DNA of 64,000 nt, taken from contig CM019824.1 in the NCBI GenBank assembly GCA_009763385.1, positions 150,604,305 to 150,668,304 of the forward strand. Direction: 5' to 3'. Below, in pieces: positions 42,580 to 54,612 of the stretch (the stretch's first letter is position 1; each line of letters starts with the position of its first letter). The position numbers were made by a program, and so were the translations under genes. Below the pieces are notes generated by a model, which saw only the letters and a list, made by a program, of their open reading frames with translations, had not been told where the DNA came from and did not search any database. The DNA is from Coix lacryma-jobi var. lacryma-jobi (taxonomy: Eukaryota; Streptophyta; Magnoliopsida; Poales; Poaceae).

Positions 42580-43358
42580 CTCTCTCCCCCTTTGCTCCTA
42601 TATTCACTCACTTGCAAGATTTGAGCTAGGGAAGTGAGATTAGAGAGTGCGAAGCTTCGATTTATGACTTGAGCACTTGGTTTCCATTTAGCCGGCTTGA
42701 TTTGTGTCTTTTACTCTTGAGCTCTTTGGGCTCTAGCCGATTAGGTGTTCTTCATGGTAGCCCGTATTGATTCATTTGTGAGGGCTCCCCGAAGTGTTTT
42801 TATTACCCCTGTGATTTCTAGTGGAGAAACTCTAGTAGCCTTTGTGGTTGCTTGAGTGAGGCTAGGAGGTGAAATAGACTTCGCCCTTTGTGGTCACCTC
42901 AACAACGAGGACGTAGGCACTCCTTAGTGGATTGGCCGAACCTCGGGATAAATCGCCGTGTCCCGTGTGCTTGTTGTTGTCTCTACTTTGCATATTACTT
43001 GTGTTCTTCGTGTTCTTCCTCTCCCTATCTCTTTCTTAGGTTGAGAAGGCTCGATCCACACCGTGGAAAGCAACCAAGGCTTGGTAAGGCTAGAATCGCT
43101 GTGTATCATACTTAGGGAAGTGGGGTTCATACTTGTATTACATTCATAGCTCACTTACATTGAATTTGTAGTTCCTTCTTAGGATCCCGGTAGTGTCGTT
43201 TGTTTGTGTCGGTAGTACCGGTGCATCACACCCGGTAGTACCTACCCAAACAAACCGGCAACACCGGTTGTTGTCTAACTACATTTTCTAGTTTGTGAAG
43301 TTTCAAATTGTCAAAAATCACCTATTCACCCCCCTCTAGGCTGATTAGATCCTTTCAA

Positions 43359-43373
43359 TTGGTATCGGAGCCT
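43359..43373 (+). other. C1 primer-binding site (initiator tRNA-Met type)
   Basis: TTGGTATCGGAGCC starts two bases behind the 5' LTR. Complementary to the 3' end of initiator tRNA-Met with one mismatch (usual TGGTATCAGAGC). Confidence 0.92.
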
Positions 43374-43411
43374 AACCCTTGTGTTAGCGCTTCACAGCGT
43401 AAGGGAGAATC

Positions 43412-45883
43412 ATGTCGACCCTAAGTCAAGAACAAATTGATGACATTGTCAAGAGGGTTTCCACTCAGCTGCTAGAAGATCAAGCAAAGAAATATGAAGA
43501 TCAAATGCAAAAGATGAGAGATGAGATGGAGACCATGAGGCAAGCTTTGGCCAACAAAGGTGAAACATCCGGAAGCTGAGAAAATCCGCCACATCCCAAA
43601 GAAGATAAGAAAAAGGAAGGTGAAGTGAAAGGCAAGAGGGAGAAGGAGTTCTCTAGCATGTCCTATGACTATAGCCAAATGGGCAAAGTCATTCAATTGC
43701 CTAGCGTCAATCTAGGCAAACCACCCTCCTTCGATGGAATCAACTACAATGATTGGGCACACAAGATGAAGCTGCATCTTCTTGCCACAAGAGTTTGGGA
43801 GATTGTCGAGAGTGGGCCAAGTCATGTTGAAGGCGAAGAGCTCACTGACAATGATGTGGTTGAGTTTCAACAAAATGTTCAAGCCGCTTCATTGATCCTA
43901 TCATGTCTTAAGCCCGAAGAGAGCAACAAGGTACATGGAATGGAGAATGCCAAGAAGATTTGGGACACTCTTAGGATATCATATGAGGGTGATGCAAGTG
44001 TGAGGAAGTGCAACATAGAGCTTCTTCAAGGAAAGATTGAGAACTTCGCTATCAAGAAAAGTGAGACCACTCAACAAATGTTTGATAGATTCATGACATT
44101 GGTCAATAAGATTAGAGCTCTCGGAGACACAAAGTGGGATGACAACTCAGCTGCAAGAAAGCTATTGAGAGCATATAGAAAGAAGAACAAGACACTTGCA
44201 TCAATCATCATGGAGAGACCCAACTATGAGAGCATGGGACCTCATGAGATGCTTGCCAAAATAAAGCATCATGAAGTCTTGGATGATGAAGCTTTAGAAG
44301 ATCAAGAGGAAAGCCACAAGAAGGTGGTAGCTCTCAAGGCAAACCAAGAAGAAGGAAGCAAGGCCCAACATGACTCATCAAGTGAAGGGAGCGATGATTC
44401 CGATGATGAGATCGCTCTCCTTGTGAAGAACTTTAGAAGATTCATGAGGAAGAAAATGTACAAGAAGGGCAAAGGTGGATACATCAAGAAGTCAAAGAAG
44501 AGGAACTGTTATGAGTGTGGTGCGGACGATCATTTCATCGCTGATTGTCCACAAAAGAAGAAGAAGAACAAGTTTGGCAAGAGTTATGACAAGAATCAAA
44601 GAAGAAGAAGAGGTGGTGAAGCTCATCTTGGTGAAGAATGGTTCTCCGAAGATGACTCAAGTGATGAAGAGAAGAGCAAGGGCAAGGAGAAAGAGAAGGG
44701 AGCAGCCAACATCGCCATTCACAAAACTTCTTCTTGAAGCCCTCTCTCCAACATGACTACCTCGACCACTTCATCACACCTGTTTGAGGACCTCACCGAC
44801 GATGAGGATGGCGTCACTCATTCTTGCTTCATGGCTAAGGATGAGAAGGTATCATCTCCCCCCTCTACTTGTTCTAGTGATGAATATAGTGATGATGAAA
44901 TGGATGAATTTGAACTAAGCATTATAAGAAAGTTTTGTAAGAATGGTGGACCAAAAATATTAAAATTGCTTAGTAAATTGGAAAGTCGAAATGAGAGTCT
45001 TGTTTTGCAAGGGGACTTGATCTCTCAAGAGAGAGAAGAGAACCTTGCATTGGAAGCCTCTCTTGCCGAGGAGAAGTTGAAGGTTGAGAAATTGACCGTG
45101 GAACTATCTTTAGCTAACGACTCTAACAAGAAGTTGGCTAAGGAGTGTTCCACGAGCAATGACTCAATTGCTAATCTAAAGAATAAGATTAGCTTGGTTC
45201 AAGAGAGCCTCACAAGCTCTCAAGATAAATATCAAACTCTTGAACTAAGCTACAACACTCTTTGGAGTAGTACCTCTTCAACTATTCCTAAGGAATCCGA
45301 CAACTCTAATGCTTCAACAAGTAATGGTTGCAATAGATGTTATAAAGTTGATATCAATGCTTGTGCAACTAACATTGTTGAGTTAGAGAAGAAGAGCAAA
45401 GAGATCCAACGGTTGAACATGATCTTGAGGAATGGTTGCAAGTGCAAGATGGAACAACCAAAGGATATCCTCAAGACCGCAAGACATCCATCCATCAAGG
45501 ATGGGATTGGGTACAATAGGTATGGTGGCAAGGCCAATGGAAGGAAGATGGTCAAGGGGGTACCCTTTGTTAACTTTAACAAAGGGGTTCCTCTCTTTGA
45601 CCTCATGAACAAGGCCAACAAGGTTGCCGACCCTAAGCCTCCACTTGCTAATGGTAAGATCAACAAGGAGAAGCAAGTGGAGGTCCCCAAGCAACAAAAG
45701 CCGATATCAAGAAGCTATACATGTGATTACTTGTGTTGTTGGGGAGAGAATGACAAGATAGTAGTCAAGTATGTTGGTGCCCTCAAGAAGAGGGAGATAA
45801 TGAGAAATGTTTGGGTGCCAAAAGTTTATGTGACTAACCCCCTAGGACCCAATCTCACTTGGGTACCTAAATCAAGAACATAA
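43412..45883 (+). pseudogene. C1 gag with coiled-coil extension
   Basis: One frame from ATG 43412 (MSTLSQEQIDDIVKRVSTQL) to the stop at 45881-45883, broken by TGA at 43577-43579 and 44735-44737. The part at 43625-44737 is the copia gag core (UBN2/retrotran_gag type): PPSFDGINYNDWAHKMKLHL, YEGDASVRKCNIELLQGK, then a Lys-rich stretch and the CCHC knuckle CYECGADDHFIADC near 44507-44548. The part at 44753-45883 has acidic DDED/SDDEMDEFE runs, a coiled coil (about 44990-45270) and ends NPLGPNLTWVPKSRT, which in this lineage stands just before the protease. Gag packages the RNA. Both stops are of a kind one transition can create. Confidence 0.88.
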
Positions 45884-45896
45884 TCTTGTTTTGTAG

Positions 45897-48800
45897 GAAT
45901 ATGCCTCCGGTGGGTCAAGTTGGGTGTTGGATAGTGAATGCACCAATCATATGACCGGGGAAAAAGAAATGTTCTCATCCTTCCAACCAAGCAACGACTC
46001 ATGCAACAACATTGTGTTTGGTGACAATGGAAAAGGAGAAGTGCTTGGTTTGGGTAAAATTGCTATCTCAACTGACAATTCCATATCTAATGTATTACTT
46101 GTGCATTCGTTGAGTTACAATTTGTTGTCCATTTCTCAACTTTGTGAAATGGGCTACGATTGTCTCTTTATGGATAAGGGTGTGACCGTCTCTAGAAGAA
46201 GGGATTCCTCTATTGCATTTAAAGGCGTGTTGAAGGGAAAACTTTACCTAGTTGACTTCTCAACTAGTAAGGTAGAACCTACAACATGTCTAATGGCAAA
46301 ATCTAGCATGGGTTGGCTTTGACATTGCCGACTAGCTCATGTTGGGATGAGGAACTTGGCCCAACTACAAAGGGAAGGGCACATCCTTGAACTAACCAAT
46401 GTCTCGTTTGAGAAAAATAGGATTTGCAGTTCATGCCAAGCCGGAAAGCAAGTTGGAGCAAAGCATCCAATGAAGAATGTCGTGTCAACCACAAGACCAT
46501 TGGAGCTACTACATATGGACCTCATCGGACCCGTTGCTTACCAAAGCATCGGCGGTAACAAATATGGCTTCGTTATTGTTGATGACTTTTCTCGTTTCAC
46601 TTGGGTGTTCTTTTTAGCAGATAAAAGTGAGACCCAAAGCATCTTCAAGAAGTTCGCTAGAAGGGCTCAAAATGAGTTTGAGCTCAAAATGAAGAAAGTA
46701 AGAAGCGACAATGGGACCGAGTTTAGGAACACCAACATAGAAGAATATCTTGATGAAGAAGGAATCAAACATGAGTTCTCCGTTCCATACACCCCACAAC
46801 AAAATGGGGTTGTGGAAAGGAAGAATAGAACTCTTGTTGAAGCCGCAAGATCTATGTTGGATGAATACAAGACGTCCCATGGCTTTTGGGCGGAGGCGAT
46901 GAACACCGTGTGTCATGCTATCAACCGCCTCTATCTCCACAAGCTAAGGGACAAGACGCCATATGAGCTACTAATTGGTAACAAACCAAAGGTGCATTAC
47001 TTTCGAGTTTTTGGCTGCAAATGTTTCATACTTAACAAGAGGGCCAAAAGTTCAAAGTTTGCACCTAAGGTACACGAAGGCTTTCTACTTGGTTGTGGTA
47101 CTAACGAACACGGCTACTGCGTATTCAATAATGCCACCGACACTATGGAGTTAACGGTAGACGTGACTTTTGATGAATCCGACGGCTCCCAAAAGGAGCA
47201 AGTCAATGATGAGCTTGTAGGTGATGACATGTCTCCATCCGAAGCAATCAAGAAGCTTGCAACCGGTGATATGAGACCTATTGAGATTCAAGATGATGAT
47301 GATGATCCGTTGCACACTCCACAAGATTCAAATGTCCATCATGTGCATTCGAATGTACATGGTGAAGCTTCCGCAACTCTGATAGATGGAGGTGCAATTG
47401 GAGGTCAAATGCAACATCAACTTGATGATCAAGCACAAGTTCAACATGAAGACCAACAAGATGATGGGGACATCCCCACATGTGACGAAGATGATGAAGA
47501 TGGACCCATCCAAAGGAGATCACTCGTGCCACATCCTAAAGTGCATCATACGATTCAACGGGATCATCCCGTTGACAACATCTTGGGGAGCATACGACGT
47601 GGGGTAACGACACGTTCTCGTTTAGCAAGTTTTTGTGAACATTACTTGTTTGTCTTCTCTTTGGAACCTCTTAGGGTGGAAGAAGCACTTGATGATCCGG
47701 ACTGGGTGATGGCTATGCAAGAAGAGCTGAACAACTTCACCAGGAATGAAGTCTGGTCCTTGGTGGAAAGGCCCAAGCAAAATGTGATAGGAACCAAATG
47801 GGTCTTCCGCAACAAACAAGACGAGCATGGCGTGGTAACAAGCAACAAAGCACGGTTGGTGGCTCAAGGTTTCACTCAAATCGAAGGTTTGGATTTTGGG
47901 GAAACCTATGCACCTGTAGCTAGGCTTGAGTCAATTCTCATATTACTTGCCTTTGCTACTCACCATGATTTCAAGCTATACCAAATGGATGTGAAAAGTG
48001 CATTCCTCAATGGCCCCCTCTCCGAATTGGTATACGTGGAGCAACCACCGGGTTTTGAAGATCCCAAGTTTCCCAACCACGTCTACAAGCTCGACAAGGC
48101 GCTCTATGGGCTCAAGCAAGCCCCTAGAGCTTGGTATGATTGCCTTAAGGACTTCCTACTCAAAAAGGGTTTTGAGATAGGGAGGGCCGACGCTACTTTA
48201 TTTACTCGCAAAGTCAATGATGATATCTTTGTGTGCCAAATATATGTCGATGACATAATATTTGGTAGTACTAATGTGACTTTTTGTGAGGAGTTTAGTA
48301 GGATCATGACCAAAAGGTTCGAGATGTCCATGATGGGTGAGTTGAAGTATTTCCTTGGATTTCAAATCAAGCAACTCAAGGATGGCACGTTCATCAGTCA
48401 AACAAAGTACACAAGAGATATGCTAAAAAAGTTTGAGATGGACAAGGCCAAACCCATCAAGACTCCCATGCCTACCAATGGACATCTTGACCTCAATGAG
48501 GATGGTAAGTCAGTGGACCAAAAGGTATATCGCTCTATGATCGGTTCATTGCTTTACCTTTGTGCATCTAGGCCTGATATTATGCTTAGCGTGTGCATGT
48601 GTGCAAGATTTCAAGCTAATCCGAAAGAATGTCATATTATGGCCGTTAAGAGAATCTTTCGATACTTAGTGCACACTCCTAATCTTGGCTTGTGGTATCC
48701 CAAGGGCTCCACTTTTGATCTACTTGGCTATTCTGATTCGGACTATGCCGGTTGCAAAGTAGATCGAAAGAGCACTACTGGGACTTGCCAATTTATTGGA

Positions 48801-49196
48801 AGGTCTTTGGTGTCATGGAGTTCCAAGAAACAAAATAGTGTTGCCCTATCCACCGCTGAAGCCGAGTATGTGGCGGCCAGCGCTTGCTGTGCTCAACTAC
48901 TTTGGATGAAGCAAACACTAAAAGATTTCACATGTGAGGAAAACAAGATTCCACTTTTGTGTGACAATGAGAGTGCCATCAAGCTAGCTAACAATCCCGT
49001 AAACCATTCTCGCACAAAACACATTGACATCCGACACCATTTCTTGAGAGACCACGAAGCCAAAGGAGATATCTCCATATGCCATGTGAGCACCGAAAAA
49101 CAACTAGCCGATATCTTCACAAAGCCTCTAGATGAGTCAAGATTTTGTGCTTTGAGGAGTGAACTAAATATCATTGATTCTCGTAACGTGGCTTGA
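45897..49196 (+). pseudogene. C1 pol: protease, integrase, reverse transcriptase, RNase H
   Basis: Single frame (different from gag) with stops only at about 45896-45898 (TAG) and 46320-46322 (TGA). Protease at 45921: the box reads WVLDSECTNHMTG, with Glu in place of the catalytic-box Gly. Integrase zinc domain at 46323-46450 (H..RLAH...CSSCQAGK). Core: LLHMDLIGPV (46510), KVRSDNGTEF (46700), QNGVVERKNR (46800), the D,D,E residues all present. Reverse transcriptase: GTKWVFRNK (47790), YQMDVKSAFLNG (47980), CQIYVDDIIFG (48235). RNase H: ALSTAEAEYVAAS (48850), CDNESAIKLA, HIDIRHHFLRDH, ending DIFTKPLDESRF...SRNVA. The 949 codons from 46347 on are uninterrupted. Confidence 0.93.
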
Positions 49197-50053
49197 TGTC
49201 TTGCACATATTTGTTTTCACCTAGAGATCTAGACAAATGTTTTATCAAATATTGTGTGTGATTTCAAAATCTATTTTGCATGCTTCACTTATGTCCATAG
49301 CTATGTACTGCTTGTATGAAATCTGGACATGATTGAAGTTTGTGTAGTATACCACACAAGGTTCTCCTAGAATAGCTCTTTGTCCGCTCTGAAAATGAAC
49401 GGTCGGTAGTACCGCCATAGGGTCGGTAGTACCGACGTCGGTAGTACCGACCCCTATGGGCGGTAGTACCGACCGGGTATGACCCAGTCATATAAGGCCG
49501 CGGTGAAAACCCCTTTCTCCTCATCCGGTCAATTTTTTTTACCCAGCCACCGCCGCCTTGAGCCCGTGCTTCCGGTCGCCGCCCTCTCACACTCCTTTTC
49601 CGATCTCTCTCCTCCTTCACCCAAATCCAAATCCCTCCAGTGGGAAGGTGTGTTGGAGCAAGGAGATCATCTTGGTGGTGTTCGTGAAGCCCGGAAGTTC
49701 CTCCTCCATCGGATTTCGGCCTCTTCTTCTCGAGTAGCAAGGTACTAGGGTGTTCATGCCCGATCTCTAAATGTACCTTGTTCTAGGTCGATTCCTTTTG
49801 TAGGATTGCTCTATCTAATGTGTAGATGCTTCTAGGATGTATGGTTCACAAATTTATGGACGATTTGTGTGATTGGATCGAAGGGAACCGCACGCTGCAG
49901 TGCGGTCGGTAGTACCGCCCGCTACGGTCGGTAGTACCGACCGCGCGCAGTGAGCAGTCTCCTTCCCGATTTTGATCGTCGTCTTTTCTACATCCTTTGA
50001 AGTAGTCTTGCTTTCGCCTTTTTCTCATATCCGTCTATGCAATCTTTTTCTAC
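49197..50053 (+). promoter_or_regulatory. C1 spacer with second palindromic array and a TATA-like box
   Basis: 857 bp between pol and the downstream ORF. 49402-49474 holds four palindromes of the LTR type (CGGTAGTACCGCC, CGGTAGTACCGAC, CGGTAGTACCGACC, GGCGGTAGTACCGACC). CATATAAGGCCGCGG follows, TATAAGG at 49491-49497, 17 bp behind the last palindrome. The leader that follows is CT-rich like a plant 5' UTR, has a possible donor CAAG|GTACTA at 49739 and two more palindromes at 49905-49943. A candidate internal promoter for the ORF at 50054; this role is inferred. Confidence 0.55.
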
Positions 50054-52141
50054 ATGTCGCATAGCCGGAGGACCTCCCGTGTTGCTCGTCAAGCTAGTGA
50101 TGATGATGATGAGGAGTATGCTGCCTTGGAGCAAGGTGGTCTAGAGCAAAGGGAGCCGCAGCGACGCAATCCCGGGCGTCGTGCTCGGCCCGGTGGGAGC
50201 AGCGAGGACGTCACTCATCAGGTTCATGGGCGTTTGTCCACGGGCCGTCGGAGTGTCGACAGCAGCAGGGGTGGTGGCAGTGGACATGGTGGTCATAGTG
50301 GACAGGCTGGTGGTAGTGGAATGGCTAGTGGCAATGGTCATGCGCCTCCTCTGCCGCCACCGCCTCCTGTCAGTGGTCCTCCAGGGCGTCTGCACAGTGT
50401 GATTGTGGGGGGAGTGGCTCAGGCGGCTGGTCCTGAGCGAGAGGGTCGTTCCATCGATCCTCGCGTTGGACCTCCGTCCCCTCCAACATCCGGTTTGCTG
50501 ATGATCAACCGGGTGTTTCACTTGCATGGGGAGGCTGGTGCTCTGATGTCGTCCCCCGCCTATCCTGGTACTGTCATGGACTATTCTGACAGGAAGCGGG
50601 CGAATTTGTTGAGGACCCAGAGGTTGGAGAATCCATATCTGTTTGTCCGTGATGATTCAGTGGACAGGAGGTTTTGGTTCCGCTTTCAGCAGGATTACTA
50701 TGTCTCTGTCTGCTGAAAGGGTTTCTGCACTAAAGGACATCCATCTCTCTTTGAGCACAAGCGGTTGGCAATCCGCTCCTTGACAGACAGGGATTCAGAA
50801 GAGATTTAGGCTTTGGTGCAAAGGCTAGAGGACTGGAGAATAATGGGGCTGATAACTGGTGAGCGCAGTTACAATCAGGAAATCATATGTCAATTCTGGG
50901 CCACCCTCTTCATTGATCAGCCTGCTCAGGTGCTACATTGGATGACCCAGGGAGTGCACTAAAGGTGCAACTTTGTCACCTTTGTCAGGTTGTTGGGGTT
51001 CAATAGTGAAGACAGGAATGCTCCTCGTTTGTCTGAGATGTATGGTGGGGGCATGTATCCTGAGCATCTGGAGAACTCTAGAATTTACATGGATGGCGCA
51101 GTGGTAAACTTTAAGGTCAATGGCTTGAAGCCTGCCTACTTTGTGCTTAACAACTTGATGCGCCTTACCCTGGACCCCAAGGTTGGAGACAACGATAATT
51201 TGAGAAATGACGCTCCAAAGGTCCTTGTCCAGTTTGCTCTGCCAGATGGACGTTTTAGCATCTCTCACTTCCTTTGGCAGAAGATCTCGGACGTGTACAA
51301 TGACCCGCACAAGGATCTGCCTTTTGCTCCATACTTAATGCATATCATTGAGCATATTGTTGGAGCCACCTTTGAGTATGACAGGAGCTTGAAGGAGTAC
51401 AGTGTTCGTAAATTCTCTTCAATGGGCAAGGACAAGGTTGATGAAGGTGGTGAGATTCCAGCAGCAGCAGCAGCTCCTGACGAGGCTCATGGCCAGGAGC
51501 AGGCTCGTGAGGAGGTGCCTCCTGTTGCCGCTCCTCCTCCGCGCAGTGAGAGGCGTAGGAGTGGCGGTGTTCGCTACGCCCTCGGCAAATTCTTCCAGTG
51601 GTGCTGCTACAAGGCCGAGCGTGACGAGTGGCATCAGCAGGAAGTGCGTGAGCACCTTGGTCTTCCTCTGCGTTCGCCGCTCCAACCCTTCCCAGACCCC
51701 TTCGCCGAGTATGATGCTCAGCCCAGGCGTGATGATGATGATGATGATGCTAATGATGATGATGATGACGATGACGATGGTGGCCAGCAGCAGCCGCAGT
51801 AGCAGGCAGGTGGTGATGAGGCAGGGATCTTCTCCTCTGTCATGTATCAGCCTCTTCAGCCCCTGCCCTCGTACCAACCTCCTCCCTGCTACCTTGACTA
51901 TGGTGCGGGTTCGTCCTTTCCGGGTGGATCCACATCATATCAAGGTGGTGGCGGTGGCTCCTACATGGGCTTTGCTGCCCCCGACGCCGATCCAGCTGGG
52001 AGTGGTGGCTTCCGCAACCCTTCTCCTCCGCTGGATCCTTCTACCGCTCCTTCGTCGTCGTATCCAGGTGGTGATGTTGGTGCTAGTGCTTACTCTTCCA
52101 TCTTTGGTGGCTATGGTGGTTCGTCTGGTGGCTACTATTAG
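50054..52141 (+). pseudogene. C1 additional ORF in the env position
   Basis: One frame of 695 codons from MSHSRRTSRVARQASDDDDE to ...YGGSSGGYY, with stops at 50714 (TGA), 50807 (TAG), 50960 (TAA) and 51800 (TAG) and no frameshift. N-terminal 150 residues: Gly/Ser/Arg/Pro-rich and low in complexity. Middle (about 50490-51420): a globular region with RFWFRFQQDYYVSV, NQEIICQFWATLFIDQPAQV, FVTFVRLLGFNSEDRNAPRL and ISHFLWQKISDVYNDPHKDL. This pattern reminds me of the plant 'putative transposon protein' type found in grass elements; I cannot confirm it. C-terminus: acidic run of Asp, then Gly/Ser/Tyr-rich. I see no signal peptide or obvious membrane segment, so 'env-like' describes position only. 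Confidence 0.75.
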
Positions 52142-52679
52142 TTTCTGATGCTTCTCTTGGCCTACCTTTTTTGGCATTTGATGTCAAAGGGGGAGTGTTA
52201 GGCTTATCTTGATGTAATAGCTATCCCGTGAGAGAGAGTTAAACTATGAGAACTAAGTGTGGTTATGCTACTTGTTTATTTGTGATGTGATGAGGATGTA
52301 AAACATTTGAGCTTTATGTTAAATTCATGTATGATTCATCCTCTTTATTTCTGCTCATGTCATGGTTGGTGATTGTTGTTTTCGTTGGCTATCTCTTGTT
52401 ATGATATTATGTGAATCACCATGCCATATTGTTTCTGCATCACAAATTGATATATATGATGTTGTCACACACTTAGGCACCCCACGGATTGCAAAATTTA
52501 GGGGGAGCTCCTGTTCTTGTGTATGCAACCTTGCTTTAAGTCAAGGTTTGAAATTCATATCCAAAGCATACACTAAGGGGGAGCTCGAACTAAGTTTTTT
52601 GGAATTCAAAAGCTTCAATTCTTTCTATTCCTATTGTAAGCCTAAGTTGGTTGTCATCAATTACCAAAAAGGGGGAGTT
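52142..52679 (+). other. C1 3' untranslated region and polypurine tract
   Basis: Noncoding. Three GGGGGAG tracts: AAAGGGGGAGTGTTAGG at 52187, TTTAGGGGGAGCTCC at 52498 and AAGGGGGAGCTCG at 52575. The true PPT AAAAAGGGGGAGTTT (52666-52679) touches the 3' LTR. The frame 52362-52682 has no domain. Confidence 0.75.
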
Positions 52680-54607
52680 TGAAAGTGCATTTGCCCCCAT
52701 TGTGGGTTTTGGCTAATTAATGACAATCAAATTAGGGACTAACGGGTTTATAAAAGCATATATGCAGGTGTTAGTCCTTAGAAAGATTTGAACTGTTGAA
52801 ATCTCGTGAACAAAGCACGTTGGATACATTTGGACATAAAGATACCTCGCTCGAGTGGTGGCTTAAAAGTTTGATTTTAAACTTGAGTTATAGGTAAGCC
52901 GGACTATCAAGAGGGTCACAAATTAGGATGGCTAGATGTGGAGAAAAGTGCTCAAATCGACTAATTAAAGTTTGCTTGAGAGACACCGCACAATCACGAA
53001 CACATAGAGGTAAATCTGTGTAATCGGTAGTACCGACCATGGTGGTCGGTAGTACCGAGCACGGCTGCTCTGCGCGATGCTCTAACAACCTCTCTGTGTA
53101 GTCTCGAAATTGGCCTGGCGGTAGTACCGCTATAAGGCTGGTACTACCGACCCTCGGTGGTACCGACCTTGGTGGTAGCAAGCCAGTTTTACAACCTCTC
53201 TATATAGGCTCAAAAATGACTTGGCGGTAGTACCGCCATAAGGTCGGTACTACCGCCCCAGGTGGTACCGACCCTGGTCGGTAGTAAGCTGGTTTTTGCA
53301 GACCTCTCTATTCGCGCTCAAAATGGCTTGGCGGTAGTACCGCCATATAGTCGGTACTACTGACCCTCGGTGGTACCGACCCAAGCCGGTAGTAAACCAA
53401 GTTTGCAGGGCTCTCTGTGTTGGCTCGTTTTTGACTTGGCGGTAGTACCGCCATAGAGTCGGTACTACTGACCCTCGGTGGTACCGACCCTGGTCGGTAG
53501 TCACCTAGGGATCAAGTCTCTTTCTGCGGAGCTCTCTGTTTGTGGCCGATTTGGCCTGGCGTTAGTACCGCCATAGGGCCGGTACTACCGCCCATCGGTG
53601 GTACCGACCTGAGGTCGGTAGTTTGACTTTTCGTCAGATCCAGATCTGTGCGACCGTTAGTGACTAGTCGGTACTACCGACCATGGGTGGTCGGTACTAC
53701 CGACCAGCCTCGGGACTGAGGGAGTATAAATAACTCCTCTCTTCTCGTTTGACGGTTACCCACTCATTCCACTCACTTATTGCGACCTAACTTCAGACAA
53801 AAGAGCCTCCAAGCATTGACTCCTCCCCTCTCTCTCCCCCTTTGCTCCTAGATTCACTCACTTGCAAGATTTGAGCTAGGGAAGTGAGATTAGAGAGTGG
53901 GAAGCTTCGATCTACGACTTGAGCACTTGGTTTCCATTTAGCCGGCTTGATTTGTGTCTTTTACTCTTGAGCTCTTTGAGCTCTAGCCGGTTAGGTGTTC
54001 TTCGTGGTAGCCCGTATTGATTCATTTGTGAGGGCTCCCCGAAGTGTTTGTATTACCCCTGTGATTTCTAGTGGAGAAACTCTAGTAGCCTTTGCGGTTG
54101 CTTGAGTGAGGCTAGGAGGTGAAATAGACTCCGACCTTTGTGGTCACCTCAACAACGAGGACGTAGGCACTCCTTAGTGGATTGGCCAAACCTCGGGATA
54201 AATCGTCGTGTCCCGTGTGCTTGTTGTTGTCTCTACTTTGCATATTACTTGTGTTCTTCGTGTTCCTCCTCTCCCTATCTCTTTCTTAGGTTGAGAAGGC
54301 TCGATCCACACCGTGGAAAGCAACCAAGGCTTGGTAAGGCTAGAATCGTTGTGTATCATACTTAGGGAAGTGGGGTTCATACTTGTATTACATTCATACC
54401 TCACTTACATTGAATTTGTAGTTCCTTCTTAGGATCCCGGTAGTGCCGTTTGTTTGTGTCGGTAGTACCGGTGCATCACACCCGGTAGTACCTACCGAAA
54501 CAAACCGGCAACACCGGTTGTTGTCTAACTACATTTTCTAGTTTGTGAAGTTTCAGATTGTCAAAAATCACCTATTCACCCCCCTCTAGGCTGATTAGAT
54601 CCTTTCA
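52680..54607 (+). repeat. C1 3' LTR
   Basis: 1928 bp, collinear with the 5' LTR apart from the 457-bp segment (absent here) and 5 extra bases near 53823. Carries the palindromic array and a TATA box at 53725. The frames 52888-53504 and 54138-54404 recur in the 5' LTR and are not genes. Confidence 0.93.
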
Positions 54608-54612
54608 ATGCC

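Larger units (their letters stand above)
40978..43357 (+). repeat. C1 5' LTR
   Basis: 2380 bp, 452 bp longer than the 3' LTR because of a segment at 42123-42579 (listed separately). U3 holds the palindromic array 41320-42003. The TATA box is at 42023. The LTR ends at ...GATTAGATCCTTTCA and is followed by the PBS. Confidence 0.93.
40978..54607 (+). mobile_element. C1: SIRE/Maximus-type Ty1/copia element, nearly complete
   Basis: 13.6 kb inserted in the 3' untranslated region of T1. LTRs 40978-43357 and 52680-54607, TGAAAGTGCATT...CCTTTCA ends, iMet-type PBS, gag, pol, an extra ORF behind pol and a PPT. The gag with a long coiled-coil tail, the iMet PBS (TTGGTATCGGAGCC) and an ORF behind pol are the marks of the SIRE/Maximus lineage. 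The flanking pentamers are ACACC (40973-40977) and ATGCC (54608-54612), so the target duplication is imperfect. All three coding parts keep one frame but carry stops. By eye the alignable LTR parts differ by roughly 2 %. Confidence 0.93.

Noticed and set aside
50054..52141. Calling the additional ORF a true envelope gene
   Set aside because: No signal peptide or membrane segment and no cleavage site is visible. Only the position behind pol suggests env.
50141..52177. Frames at 50141-50527 (-), 51402-52148 (+) and 51419-51877 (-)
   Set aside because: Alternative-frame readings of the low-complexity ends of the additional ORF. The frame of 50054 is collinear over 695 codons.
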